Shown here one piece after another: positions 9,398-20,900 of a stretch of DNA of 63,633 nucleotides. A program made the position numbers and the translations under genes. The notes beneath the pieces are model-generated. The model was given only the letters and a program-made list of their open reading frames with translations, had not been told where the DNA came from and did not search any database. The stretch lies in contig CAUJJW010000234.1 in the NCBI GenBank assembly GCA_963205105.1, positions 1-63,633 of the forward strand. The letters are read 5' to 3'. The first letter of the stretch is position 1. The number at the start of each line of letters is the position of its first letter. The DNA is from Verrucomicrobiota bacterium. Its GTDB lineage: Bacteria > Verrucomicrobiota > Verrucomicrobiia > Limisphaerales > CAIMTB01.

Positions 9398-12300
9398 ATG
9401 CATCGAGTACCACCTCCCCGTCCGTTGATACTGGTCCTGGTTGTGGTCCTGGTGGGCGTGGTCCTTTTTCCCAGTCTGCGTCGTCTAAAGCCGGCGGTCC
9501 GCCTGGGCGGTGGAAACGCGGTCGCACCATCGAACGCACGACTTCCCGATTCTCCACGGCAACGCGCGCATGAGTTTGCCGGTGTGGCGTCGAATGCCGA
9601 CGTGGTGGGCGCACCCGCACCCGCACCCGCAGCCGAGGTTCGATCCCCCCTCAAACCGAAGCCGGCGGAGGACATCTTTGCGGCGTTCGAATCCTGGCTG
9701 GAACGAACGGCCGTGGCCGGAGCCGGGGCGAAGGCGGCGGTCGACCCCGGCCTGGAAGAGGCGGGTGTGCATTTGGCCCGGGAACGACGCCAGGCGATGC
9801 GCGACCTGATTCAGCGGGATCCCCGAGCGGCTTTGGCGGCGGCGATTCCCTGGAGTCGGCGGCAGGGGCTGTCACCGGCCGTGCGGATGGAGTTGGAGGA
9901 ATGGGTGGGCGGACGCGGGGACTGGGAATTGCTCTGCGTTTGGCGCCAGCCGGGGCGACCCGGGGCAAGCTCGCCGTATCTGCGGACCTTCACCTTGTCC
10001 GGCCGGGTCTTCCGGGCGTTTGTTTCCGAGCGTCGCGAGCGTCAGACCACCGCGTCGGGCATCGCCGTGCACGGGGTGGCGGTGGACGACCTCCTGGCGG
10101 TGTCCGATGAGCCGCTCCGGGTACTGGATTCGGCGGAGGCACAGGAGGTCATCCGGAGCGGGCGCCTGCCGGAAGGGGCGGTTTGTGCAGTCACCGGGGG
10201 TGTAGCGACGCAGGTGGTGGAACACGGCGGAACGCTGCTGGCCCTGGCAGACGGCGGGGTGGTGGAGACGTTGAACCGGCGGTTGGCGTCGGTCGAACCC
10301 GGCTTTCGGCAGAGTCAGGCCCCGCCGGCGTTCAACCAATGGAGCCACGGGGTCAAGCGGCTCCTGTTCATGCGCGCCCGCTTCCCCGATGACGTGCGGG
10401 AACCGATCAGCGAGGCGGACGCCGCGGACGTGATGCGTCTGGCGAACGATTATTTCGTGGCGACGTCGTTCAACAATCTGTCTCTGCTTTCCACCATCGG
10501 GCCGCTGGTGATGTTGCCTCAGCCGAAGTTGTACTACGCGGCACGCGGACCGGGCGCGCTTCTGAACGATGCGCGAAACGCCACGCGCGAGGCGGGCGTC
10601 GAACCGGATGTGTTCGACCTGGACATGGTGCGCTTCGAGAACGTTCCGGGCTTCGACTGGGGCGGGCTTGGTTCGGTGGGGGGCAAGGGAGTCTGGCTGC
10701 AAGGCTCCGGGCTCGGCGTGGTCTGTCATGAACTGGGCCACAACCTGGGACTGTCGCACGCGAACTTCTGGAACACGGTTCGGCCGGAGCTGCCGGACAA
10801 TCCCCAGAATCTGCCGTTCGACACGGACAGTCTGGTGGGCATCGACAGCGTGATCGGGCCTGGCGACGACGTGGAGTACGGGGATCCGTTTGACATGATG
10901 GGCGGTGGCGGCGGGTCCGCGGCGCACTTCAACGGCTTGCACAAATACCTGTTGGGCTGGCTGGCGGAGGCCACGGTCCGGACGGTGACCACGAGCGGGG
11001 TGTACCGGGTGCACGCGCACGATGCGGGCGTGATGGGGGCGGGGGCAACCCAGGTCCTCCGGGTGCGGAAGGACGCGGAGCGCTTTTACTGGATCGATGC
11101 GCGATCCGCGGTTCCCGACAACCCCTGGCTTTCTCGAGGCCTGGAACTGCATTGGAACAACTGGTACCAGGCGATTTCCACCAGCGAACTGCTCGACACG
11201 ACGCCCGGCACGCGACACGGCAAGGAGGACGCGGCATTGACGCTGGGCCGGACCTTCTCCGACGACGCGGCGCAGGTGCATGTGACGCCTTTGGAACGCG
11301 GGACGGAATTCCTGGGAGGGGTTGCGGTGCCGTATTTCGATGTGGCGGTGCAGTTGGGGGGATTCCCGGGAAACACCGCGCCCGAGTTGGAACTGACCGC
11401 CAGCGCCGTGGCGGTTGCCGTGAATGAGACCGTGGTGCTGACGGCGACGGCGACCGACGCCGACGGCCATGAGTTGGCGTATGCGTGGGATTTGGGCGAA
11501 GGGGTTCCCGGAGACAACCGTTCCGAGATGGCGGCGTCCTGGAGTCTTCCTGGCGAGTATGTGGTGCGGTGTGAAGTCAGCGATCGCCGTGGTGGGCGTG
11601 CGGCGCGGCACGTTGTCGTGCGGGTGGGGAACGCCGGAGGGCTGCGCATTCAGGGCAGGGTCCTGGATCAGGCGGGCCAACCGTTGTTGGGCGTGCGGGT
11701 ACACAATGGGCAGGCGGGCACGAACAGTCCGTACGCGCCGGAATACCGATGGGGGATCACCGACAGCGACGGTCGTTACACGTTGGTGGGGATGGTTCCG
11801 GGCAGTTACGAGGTGGGCGCGGTTTTGGCGGGGTACGACATCCGTCCCTTGAACTTCAGCCGGCCGCTGGTGCTGGGGCAGTTCACGGGCGTTGAAGTGG
11901 ACTTCATTGCCGCGGCGGTTCCGCAGGTGAGCGTGGTGACCGTGGCGGATGGCGATGAAACCCAAGGTCAACCGGCGCGGTTTCGGGTCGAACGGTCCGG
12001 TCCGACCAACGAGACCCTGCGCGTCTATTTTCGTGTGAGCGGGTCGGCGGCGCCTGGCGCGGATTACACGCCGTGGGGGCAGGTGGAAGTGCAGACCAAT
12101 GTGATTCCCACGGTGCTCGATTCGGTGAACCAGTCGTTGGAAATGGGTTACCTCGATCTTGGCCCGGGCCTGTTGTCGACGAACCTCGTGTTTCCCGTGC
12201 TGCGGGATGCGGAGTCGGAAGCGGATGAAACCCTGGTGGTGACGTTGACCTATCCCGTCACCCGCACGGTGGCGACGGAAACCGAGACCAACACGGTCGA

Positions 12301-15300
12301 CATCCCCGGATGGGAAATCCAGGCGGACAATGGGCGCGACGCGTGGTTTCAGACACGGCCTCGCTATCACCTGGGAAACCGCGACGAAGCAACCGCCAGG
12401 ATTGCGGAAGGCGGCACTGCACCACCACCGACGTTGTCGATCGTCGCGATGGATCGGGTGGTTTCGGAAAACGTCGGAGACTCGGCGACATTCCTGGTGA
12501 TGCGCACCGGTGGGCGGCCCGAGGCTTCCCTGATCGTGCCTTTGACCGTTTCGGGTACGGCGATGTCCGGCGATGACTATCTGGAGTTGCCGACTTCGTT
12601 GCGGATCCCCCCGGACGTGGATGCGATGCGGGTGACGGTGGATGTGTTGGACGATCGGTTTGTGGAAGGCAACGAGACGGTGTCGGTGGCGCTGGGTGAT
12701 GGGCCCGGGTACGTGGTGGGTGGAAGATCGGCGACGATCACGATCGTGGACAACGACCTTCCGTGGGTGTCGGTGTCGGTGCTTGAACCCGTGGTTTCGG
12801 AGGGTGGCGTGGGAGGGCAAGTAACCTTCCAACGGGTGGGAGACTTGGGGACGGACTTGGAGGTGGACTACTTGCTCGGCGGATCGGCCACCGCCGGTGC
12901 CGATTACCGAGCTCTGCCGGGGCGGTTGCTGATTCCGGCGGGGTCGGCCACCGCGGCGATCGACGTGGTGCCGATCAACGACAGTCTGTTGGAAGGGGAC
13001 GAGACTCTGGAGGTGCGGGTGGGCGACAGCCCGGTTTACAACGTGGCTCAACCGGGCACCGTTCGCATGACGTTGCGCGACGACGAGTATCCCACCGTGA
13101 CGGTGGAGGCGGTGGATGCGGAGGCGACAGAAGGCAACGACGATCCGGGAACCTGGTTGATCCGGCGGACCGGATCGACGGCGGAGCGACTGGATGTGCT
13201 GTACCGCTTCGGCGGGAGCGCCCAGCACCAGGTGGATTTCATCGCCATCGGAGATCGGGTGACGATTCCGGCGGGGCAGTCGCAGGTGGTGGTGACCGCG
13301 ACACCCATCGACGACGTGTTCCGCGAGGATCCGGAAACGATCGCGATCGAATTGATGGAAGGTCCAGGTTACGCGCTGGGAGTGCCGGCCCGCGCCGGTG
13401 TTCGGTTGGTGGACAACGACGACAGTGTTCTGGCGGTGGGCTTCGCCCTGCTGTCGACGCGCGGAGTGGAGTCGAAGACGGATCCGGAGTTGGTGGTGCG
13501 GATCGCGGGCAATCCTGACGAAGGCCCGGAGAATGCGGTCACCGTGGCCTGGGAAGTCCTGGGAGGGACGGCCAGCCAGGGGGCGGACTACGTGCTGACC
13601 GAAGGAACGCTGGTGTTTGAATACGAAGATCCGGAGGGCGACACGCCGTGGGCGAACCGGGTGGCGACGATCCCCCTTCAGATCGTCGACGACACGCTGG
13701 TGGAGCGGGATGAAACCCTGCTGATTCGGTTGCGGATCGCGCCCACGGAGATTCCGGCGGAGGACCCGGAAGCGCCACCGACGCTGGTGACGAACGGGGT
13801 GTTGGATGTGTTCTCGGTGCACACCTACACGATCGTCGACGACGACGCTTCGGAGGTGTCGGTGGAGCGGGTGGTGGCGTCGACGGTTGAAGGAGGATCA
13901 ACACCGGCGGTGTTTGCGATTCGGCGGACGGGTCGCACCAACCTGACGCAGACGGTGACGTGGGATTTTTCGGGGTTGGCGACAGCGGGGAGCGATTACC
14001 TCGAAGTGCCACGCTCGGTGACTTTGCAACCCGGGCAGGAGCGGGCGGACGTGGTCATCGTGCCGGTGGACGATCCGGTGGAAGAATACCGGGAGAACGT
14101 GCGCCTGACATTGGTGGGCGCTCCGGGGGCGCGATTGGCGGCGACACGCTTCGCGGATGTTCAGATCGACGACAACGACGGGACCATTGAGTTCACGGCG
14201 GCACGGCGGGTGGTGTCGGAGGGCGATGGGGAGGTGCGGATCTCGGTGCGTCGATCGGGGGACACGAACCTGGCGGCACAAGTGCAGTTTGAAACGAGGG
14301 GTGGGACGGCGACGCCGGTGGGTGCTGGCGGAGTTGCTGATTACTGGCCGACCAACGGCATATTGAGCTTTTTGGCTGGGGAGCGGGTGAAGGATTTTGG
14401 GGTGGCGTTGATCGACGACCTCGATGTGGAGGAACCCGAGACGATCCAGCTGCGGCTGTCGCGTGGTTCGGGGCTTTTCCCGTTGGGCGGGCAGAACGCG
14501 CTGACGCTGACGATTCAGGACAACGACGCCTTGATTTCGACGGGGACCAACCGGCCGGCGGGGATTGAGTCGGAACCTGAAGTGCTGGTGACGGTGGTGC
14601 GGACGGGTCCGGTGGAGGCGGCCTTTGAAGTGGACTATGTGACGCGGGATCGGACGGCGGTGGCCGGTGAGGACTACGTGGCCTCCTCGGGCAGGTTGCT
14701 GTTCGCAGCGGGTGAACGATCGACGTCCCTGCGGGTGGGCTTGCTCAATGATCCGGTGCTGGAAGGCGATGAGACCTTCGCGGTGGATTTCCTCTCGGCG
14801 AACGGGGATCCGGCGGGCGAGGCGGTGGTGGTCGTGGTGGACGACGATTGCCTGGTGTCGTGGTTGGCGACGGCTTACGAGGTGGATGAGGACGCCGGCG
14901 TGGTGGAGTTGACCGTCACGCGGGTGGGTTCGCCGTTGAACCCGATCGTGGTGGATTTCCAGACGGAATCCGGGACGGCGCTGGAGCATGAGGACTTTGT
15001 GAGGACGGCCGGCATGCTGGAATTCCTGGGGAACCGTGAGGAAGCGCTCACGAACGGAACCGGGGAAGTGGTGTTCCTTTGGGGGGAAACCAACAAGGTG
15101 ATCACGGTCCCCATCTACAATGATGCGGATGGCGAGCGCGATGAGGTGTTTCGGGTTCTGCTCACCGGGGTGCGATCGGGATTGGTCAACCCGGTGGAAG
15201 ATTTTGTGCGGTTGGGAACGGTGACCAACGCGGAGGTGACGATCCGGGACAACGAGGCGCCGGGCCGACTGGACGATGCCTTTCAACCCGGGCTGGGTGC

Positions 15301-17854
15301 CGATGGCCCGGTGCGGGCGCTGGCTTTGCAGGAGGACGGCAAGGTGCTGGTGGGTGGCGATTTTGGGACCTTCGACGGACTGATTCTACCCCGGTTGGCA
15401 CGGTTGCATGCGGACGGTTTTGTCGATCGAAGTTTCAACACCGGTCTGGGCCTGGATGGGAGCGTTTTGGCGGTGTCGGAAGTGGAGGAAGGCCGGTTGC
15501 TGGTGGGAGGTGAGTTCACGCGTGTGGACGGCGCACCCATGACCAACCTGGTTCGGCTGGAACCGGACGGAACCCGGTCCGCGACCGGCCAGGCGTCGGT
15601 GGATGGTCCGGTACGGGCCATCGTGAGCCGTCCGAGCGTTTTCGTGGGGGGCGCGTTTGGCCAGGTGCAGGGTCGGCCGCGGTACGGTGTGGCGCGTTTG
15701 GCGGCCGGGGGTGAAGTGGATCCGGATTTTCAACCGCAAGGAAACGGGCGACCGGATGTCCGGGCCCTGGCGGCCGCGGATGACGAAGGCGTCTGGGTGG
15801 GAGGCGGCTTTGTGAATTGGTCCGATTCGGGACGTGGCTATCTGGTGCGCCTGGGAGCGGACGGCGCGGTGGACCGAAACATCCCGGCAACGTTCGCGCC
15901 CAATGGTGCCGTGAACGCCCTGGTGCGGTCGGTGGATGGTTCGCTTTACTTGGCCGGGACATTCACCGCGGTGGGTGGGCTTCCGCGGGCCGGGGTGGCG
16001 CGGTGGCTGGCCACGGGCGGGGTGGATCCTGGGTTCGATCCGGGAACGGCAGCGAACGGGGCCGTCCTGGCGGTGGCGGCAGACCGGGAGGGACGTGGCC
16101 TGTTTGCGGGCTCGTTTGATTCCTTCGCGGGCTCCGCGGCAGGCCGCTTCGTGAGGCTGCAATCGGAGGGGCTGTTGGATCCTTCGTTTTTCCGGGGCGC
16201 GGGAGCGAACGACACCGTGCGCGCGATCCTGGTGCAGCCGAACGGCGCGATCCTGCTGGGTGGCGATTTTACCGAGATCAACGACCGTCCCCGGCGTCGC
16301 GTCGCCCGCATTCATGCCGAGGAGAAATTCACGGACGGCTTCGTGGAATTCGCGGAGCCGGTGTGGACGGTGGAGGAGGTTGGGCGCCAAGTGCAGGTGG
16401 TGGTGCGCCGAACCGGTGCGGCGAAGGGCGCCGCGACGGTGGCGTATCGGACGTTCGATATCACCGCGCGCGCCGGCGCGGACTACGCCGAAGTCTCGGG
16501 TCAACTGTCCTTCGCGGCGGGACAAAGCGAAGCAACGTTCACGGTCGGCATTTTGAACGACGACCTTGCTGAAGGCAGCGAGAGTGTGGGGTTGACCCTG
16601 GTGAACCCCGAGGGTGTGGAAGTGGGGCGCCAAGGAACGGCGGTACTCGTGATCACGGATGATGAAGCCGCGGTCAGTTGGGATTTGTCGGAGACCGAAG
16701 TTCCGGAGGGGGCCGGCACGCTGGAGGTCACGCTGCGCCGGTCGGGTTCGCTGGACGGTGATCTGCGGGTCCGTGTGGCGGCGCGAGGCGGCACCGCGGT
16801 GGAGGGTCAGGATTTTCGTGGGTTCTCCCGTGAAGCTGTCTTCCCGCCGGGAGTTGCAGCGGTGGTGGAATCCATCGAGGTCCTTCAGGACGAGCAGGTG
16901 GAAGGACCCGAAGACTTCGATATCGTCCTGTCGGAACCCACCGGAGGGGTAGGGCTTGGGTCGCAGTCGGTCCTGAAGGTCCGCATTCTGGACGACGACC
17001 GCTTGCCGACCCATTTCACCCTCACGGTTCAACCCAGTCCGGGCGGGGTGGTCACTCCGGGTGGAGGGCGCTATCCGACGAACAGTGTGCTTGTGCTGAG
17101 CGCGGTTCCCGATCGCGGATTCGAGTTTGCGCGGTGGGAAGGGACGGTGGCGTCGGCGGACAATCCCTTCAGCCTGATCATGGATCGCAACCAAGTGGTG
17201 TCGGCGCGGTTTCGGGCCCGGGATTACCTGGAAACCTTCGAATCCGGGGATTGGAGCCGGCTGCCGTGGCAGCGGGAAGGTGAGGCGCCGTGGGAATTAA
17301 CCCGTGATACAAGTTCGACCGGTGGGTGGTCCGCGCGGTCGGGAACCGTCATGGACAGCGGGGTGAGCGTCCTGCGGTTGGACCGGGAAACGCCCGCGGG
17401 CGGAGGGAGTTTTGATTTTCGAACCGAGACGGAAGCGGGTTGGGATTTCCTGGAGTTCTGGGTGAACGGGGAGCGGCGGGAGCGGTGGTCTGGGGTGAAC
17501 GGCTGGCAGACCTATGTGTTCAACCTGAGCGCCGGGAATAACCGGTTGGAATGGCGCTTCTCCAGGGATCGGACGTTCGGAGGTACCCGTGATGCGGTCT
17601 GGATCGATGATTTGGATCTCCCTGAGGCCGTTGAACCTGCACTTCCTCCACGCCTGCGTTGGGTGGGTGGTCCGGGTGAATGCCGGGTGGCGATCCAAGG
17701 GTCCCCGGGCCGACTGCATGTTTTGGAAGCATCCGAAGATCTTCGGGTCTGGCGCCCGGTGGCGAGCGGTGTGAGTGATTCGACGGAACTCCAGCTGGCG
17801 GACCCGGACTGCGGCCGGGGTACGGCACGCTACTACCGGGTCCGGGTGGATTAG
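9398..17854 (+). CDS. Giant secreted M11-like metalloprotease with Calx-beta and delta-60 repeats
   Basis: 2818 residues from the ATG at 9398, which directly precedes a hydrophobic anchor or signal (ILVLVVVLVGVVLF); an upstream ATG at 9254 lacks one. A metzincin site HELGHNLGLSH spans residues 444-454, with a Met-turn-like FDMMG at about 498-502 and an HFNGLHKYLLGWL stretch, which matches gametolysin (M11) enzymes. Next come a PKD domain (about 657-743), a carboxypeptidase-regulatory-like domain (about 748-838), nine Calx-beta domains (about 843-1955), a delta-60/NHL-like block (about 1956-2305, LxxDGKVLVGGDF-type units), two more Calx-beta domains, an InlB-type repeat (about 2543-2610) and C-terminal beta-sandwiches. 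It is probably an extracellular adhesin-protease. The next gene starts 48 bases downstream. Confidence 0.88.
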   Translation: MHRVPPPRPLILVLVVVLVGVVLFPSLRRLKPAVRLGGGNAVAPSNARLPDSPRQRAHEFAGVASNADVVGAPAPAPAAEVRSPLKPKPAEDIFAAFESWLERTAVAGAGAKAAVDPGLEEAGVHLARERRQAMRDLIQRDPRAALAAAIPWSRRQGLSPAVRMELEEWVGGRGDWELLCVWRQPGRPGASSPYLRTFTLSGRVFRAFVSERRERQTTASGIAVHGVAVDDLLAVSDEPLRVLDSAEAQEVIRSGRLPEGAVCAVTGGVATQVVEHGGTLLALADGGVVETLNRRLASVEPGFRQSQAPPAFNQWSHGVKRLLFMRARFPDDVREPISEADAADVMRLANDYFVATSFNNLSLLSTIGPLVMLPQPKLYYAARGPGALLNDARNATREAGVEPDVFDLDMVRFENVPGFDWGGLGSVGGKGVWLQGSGLGVVCHELGHNLGLSHANFWNTVRPELPDNPQNLPFDTDSLVGIDSVIGPGDDVEYGDPFDMMGGGGGSAAHFNGLHKYLLGWLAEATVRTVTTSGVYRVHAHDAGVMGAGATQVLRVRKDAERFYWIDARSAVPDNPWLSRGLELHWNNWYQAISTSELLDTTPGTRHGKEDAALTLGRTFSDDAAQVHVTPLERGTEFLGGVAVPYFDVAVQLGGFPGNTAPELELTASAVAVAVNETVVLTATATDADGHELAYAWDLGEGVPGDNRSEMAASWSLPGEYVVRCEVSDRRGGRAARHVVVRVGNAGGLRIQGRVLDQAGQPLLGVRVHNGQAGTNSPYAPEYRWGITDSDGRYTLVGMVPGSYEVGAVLAGYDIRPLNFSRPLVLGQFTGVEVDFIAAAVPQVSVVTVADGDETQGQPARFRVERSGPTNETLRVYFRVSGSAAPGADYTPWGQVEVQTNVIPTVLDSVNQSLEMGYLDLGPGLLSTNLVFPVLRDAESEADETLVVTLTYPVTRTVATETETNTVDIPGWEIQADNGRDAWFQTRPRYHLGNRDEATARIAEGGTAPPPTLSIVAMDRVVSENVGDSATFLVMRTGGRPEASLIVPLTVSGTAMSGDDYLELPTSLRIPPDVDAMRVTVDVLDDRFVEGNETVSVALGDGPGYVVGGRSATITIVDNDLPWVSVSVLEPVVSEGGVGGQVTFQRVGDLGTDLEVDYLLGGSATAGADYRALPGRLLIPAGSATAAIDVVPINDSLLEGDETLEVRVGDSPVYNVAQPGTVRMTLRDDEYPTVTVEAVDAEATEGNDDPGTWLIRRTGSTAERLDVLYRFGGSAQHQVDFIAIGDRVTIPAGQSQVVVTATPIDDVFREDPETIAIELMEGPGYALGVPARAGVRLVDNDDSVLAVGFALLSTRGVESKTDPELVVRIAGNPDEGPENAVTVAWEVLGGTASQGADYVLTEGTLVFEYEDPEGDTPWANRVATIPLQIVDDTLVERDETLLIRLRIAPTEIPAEDPEAPPTLVTNGVLDVFSVHTYTIVDDDASEVSVERVVASTVEGGSTPAVFAIRRTGRTNLTQTVTWDFSGLATAGSDYLEVPRSVTLQPGQERADVVIVPVDDPVEEYRENVRLTLVGAPGARLAATRFADVQIDDNDGTIEFTAARRVVSEGDGEVRISVRRSGDTNLAAQVQFETRGGTATPVGAGGVADYWPTNGILSFLAGERVKDFGVALIDDLDVEEPETIQLRLSRGSGLFPLGGQNALTLTIQDNDALISTGTNRPAGIESEPEVLVTVVRTGPVEAAFEVDYVTRDRTAVAGEDYVASSGRLLFAAGERSTSLRVGLLNDPVLEGDETFAVDFLSANGDPAGEAVVVVVDDDCLVSWLATAYEVDEDAGVVELTVTRVGSPLNPIVVDFQTESGTALEHEDFVRTAGMLEFLGNREEALTNGTGEVVFLWGETNKVITVPIYNDADGERDEVFRVLLTGVRSGLVNPVEDFVRLGTVTNAEVTIRDNEAPGRLDDAFQPGLGADGPVRALALQEDGKVLVGGDFGTFDGLILPRLARLHADGFVDRSFNTGLGLDGSVLAVSEVEEGRLLVGGEFTRVDGAPMTNLVRLEPDGTRSATGQASVDGPVRAIVSRPSVFVGGAFGQVQGRPRYGVARLAAGGEVDPDFQPQGNGRPDVRALAAADDEGVWVGGGFVNWSDSGRGYLVRLGADGAVDRNIPATFAPNGAVNALVRSVDGSLYLAGTFTAVGGLPRAGVARWLATGGVDPGFDPGTAANGAVLAVAADREGRGLFAGSFDSFAGSAAGRFVRLQSEGLLDPSFFRGAGANDTVRAILVQPNGAILLGGDFTEINDRPRRRVARIHAEEKFTDGFVEFAEPVWTVEEVGRQVQVVVRRTGAAKGAATVAYRTFDITARAGADYAEVSGQLSFAAGQSEATFTVGILNDDLAEGSESVGLTLVNPEGVEVGRQGTAVLVITDDEAAVSWDLSETEVPEGAGTLEVTLRRSGSLDGDLRVRVAARGGTAVEGQDFRGFSREAVFPPGVAAVVESIEVLQDEQVEGPEDFDIVLSEPTGGVGLGSQSVLKVRILDDDRLPTHFTLTVQPSPGGVVTPGGGRYPTNSVLVLSAVPDRGFEFARWEGTVASADNPFSLIMDRNQVVSARFRARDYLETFESGDWSRLPWQREGEAPWELTRDTSSTGGWSARSGTVMDSGVSVLRLDRETPAGGGSFDFRTETEAGWDFLEFWVNGERRERWSGVNGWQTYVFNLSAGNNRLEWRFSRDRTFGGTRDAVWIDDLDLPEAVEPALPPRLRWVGGPGECRVAIQGSPGRLHVLEASEDLRVWRPVASGVSDSTELQLADPDCGRGTARYYRVRVD

Positions 17855-17902
17855 GTCGGAGCGGACGCTGGAAAAGGACCGACGACTGAGCCACTGTTCT
17901 CC

Positions 17903-20900
17903 ATGCATTTCCGATCGTGGCCGAGATGGAAAGGGTGGGTTGCGCTCTGGTTTTTGAGCGCGCTTCCAACGGTGGCTCAGGAGGTTCGGATCCTGGAGCG
18001 CGGCGCGAACCACAACGTGATCCGTCGCGTTTCGGTGGATCGCGATCGTTTCGGTTCGACCAGCGCGCGGACCAACACCTGGGTGCAGCTGGAGGACGGT
18101 TTGAACTATTGGGATCCGAAAGTCCGCGAGTGGCGCGAGTCTCGGGAGGTGATCCAGCTGGCCGGTTCGGGTGCCGTCGCATTGGAAGGGCCGATGCGGG
18201 CGATCTTTTCGTCGAACGCCAACGACCCCAACGGGGCGCTGGATCTGGAGATCCAGAATCAAGTGCGGCTGCGGAGCTCCATTCTGGCGTTGCGCTATTT
18301 TGATGCCGCGACGGGAGGGGCCGCGGTGTTGGGCACGGTACGGGATGTCCGGGGTGAGTTGCTGCCGCCCAACCAGATCATCTATCGGAACGTCTTCGAC
18401 GGGGTCAGCGCCGACCTCATCTACACGTACCGCAAACGCGGCATCGAATCGGATGTGGTGCTGCGTGAGGTTCCGCCGGGTCCTGAGGAATTCGGTCTGA
18501 TTCCGGAAACCACCCGGATCGAGGTGGTCACCGAGTTCTTTAATCCGCCGGAGCCCGTCCGGAAGCAGGAATTGCTGGCAACGCTCGATGAACCCGAACT
18601 TCGGGAAGCGGTGGCCGAGCCGGACTGGGTGGACGAAGACCTGAACTTCGGGCCGAACCGCATCGCCGAAGGGCGTGCGTTCGCGTGGTCGGCGCGGGAG
18701 GCAGCGCAGGCCCAACCGGAAGGATTCGCCCGGGTTGCCAAGAGGTGGTTGCGAACCGATGACGGGAGAAGGCTTCTGATCGAGTCGGCCGAGTACGTGG
18801 GGTTGTTTGACGACCTGCTGGATCTGCCGGGAACCGTGCTGCGCAAAGAGCGGCTGCAACAGCGGTCACGGCAATGGGCGGGAAAGCCGGCTTCCGAACT
18901 TCGGAGAGAAGGCCTGCGTCGACACGGTGGGATGATGGCCGGGGTTGCCGGCCGATGGGATGGCGCGCTCCAGCGATGGAACGACGCGGATTGGGCCCTG
19001 CTGCAACGTCCGCGATCCATCGAATCAGCGATCGAAGGCGGGATTCAGTTGTCGGCCGTGGGTGGGGCGTCGGCACCCGGTCTGGTGTTGGACTGGATCA
19101 CCCTCACGACCGGCACCCTGAACTTCACCTTCGCCGCCACCAACACGTACTACGTGACGGGGAATTGCTCCTTTTCGGGAACGACCACGATGGAAGGTGG
19201 GGCGGTCGTCAAGTTCCCGCCGACTGGCGCGACCATCACCGGTGTGCAGATCAACGGGCCACTGGTGTGTCGCACAAGCTCTTACCTGCCGGTGATCTTC
19301 ACGGCAGAAAGCGATAATACGGCCGGAGAAACAATCGTGGCGGGTGTGCCGAATCCCGCGACCGACTACGGCACACGTCAACTGCGCTTCAACAACACGG
19401 GGGTTCCGATTGCGCTGGAACACGTCCGGTTGAAGCACGGCTTTGAGGCCCTCTATTTCCAGGGGTGGAACCCGGATAACCGGATCCGGCACTGTCAGTT
19501 CGTCAACGCCCGCTTTCCGGTTTCAAACGCCGCCAACACGCCTGTCCGCCTGGGTAATGTTCTGATCCATGGCGGGAAATCCTCCGGGGTGGTCTTTTCC
19601 GGGGCCTTCACTCCTTACCAGGGCGAACACCTTACCATTCACCAAGCTCCCGCATTATTAAGCGGTGGAAGTCTGGCGCTGACGAACTCGATCATCGCGG
19701 CAGTGACCTCAGTGCAATCCTACTCGGGAGCAGGCAACTGGCAGGCGGCAACGGCGACCGGACTTTTCAGTGGGGTCGGTGCGGGCCTGTTCTATCTCAC
19801 TCCGTTCAGCGCGCTTCGTGATTACGGGGTGATCGCAATTGACCCAGTGCTGCAAAGGGACTTGGCACAACTCACCACCGATGCTCCCGCGCTGATTGGG
19901 GCTGATTTCGGTGGTGAGACGAATCTGGTGGTTCGCGCGCGAAGAGATGCCGACACACCGGACCTTGGGTATCATTACGCTCCCCTGGATTTCGCGGTAG
20001 GAGACCGGAACCTGATCAACGGGACAGTGCGCATGACCGATGGCGTGGTGTTGGGTGTCTACGGAACCAGCGGGATACGGATGGGAGCGGGTGCTGTGCT
20101 GGAATCCAATGGGTCTGCCTTGAGACCCAACCGGATCGTTCATTTCACCCAAGTGCAGGAGCAGACCGCCTCGGCTTGGGCGAATCCGACTGGCGATCTC
20201 GCTCTGCTCGAGCTGTCAGGCTTGGGGGTTGGAACGGCCCCTGAAGTCCGTTGGGTCTTCACCGAAGCGTCCATGCCGAACGGCCCGGCCCATCGGCGGC
20301 AGTGGATTCGGCAGGCTGAAGTGGGTGCTGTTGGGGTGAAATTGACTCATTCCCAACTCACGGGACTGACGTTGAATTTGTCCGGCAACTGGCCTGGTGG
20401 GCAGATCGCGCTGACCAATAATCTTCTGAAGGATGTCGAACTGAGGATAACCCAGTCGGCGGCAGGCGGACTTCATCCGCTGCCATTCCGGGCCTTCAAC
20501 AACCTATTCCGGGGTGGGACCCTGGCGCTGACCAACAGCCGGGTGGATTCGCCCTGGGTGATCCAGGACAACCTGTTCGATTCTGCCGAGCTGTCTGTGA
20601 GTGGACTGAGCGGGACCCTGTCACACAACGGATTTCGGGCGGGGTTGCCGGTGTTTGGGGCGAACAACCTCACGGGTCTGGTAATGGATTATGCAGGCGG
20701 TGCGGTCGGGGAGTTTGCCTATCCTTCGTTGGGTGACGGCGCCAGCCTGGCGAGCCTGATCAACCGTGGTAGCCGGACCGCGGCAGCGGCGGGGCTGTCG
20801 CTGTTCGGCCTGACCTCGGAGGGTGCCGCGGAATCGGACTCGGTGGTGGATATTGGCTTCCACTACCCCGCTCCGTGGGGCACGGCTGGCGGCCTCGTTG

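Noticed and set aside
9872..13822. Long minus-strand frame opposite the metalloprotease
   Set aside because: Arg/His/Pro-rich antisense artefact; the plus strand carries HELGH and Calx-beta repeats.
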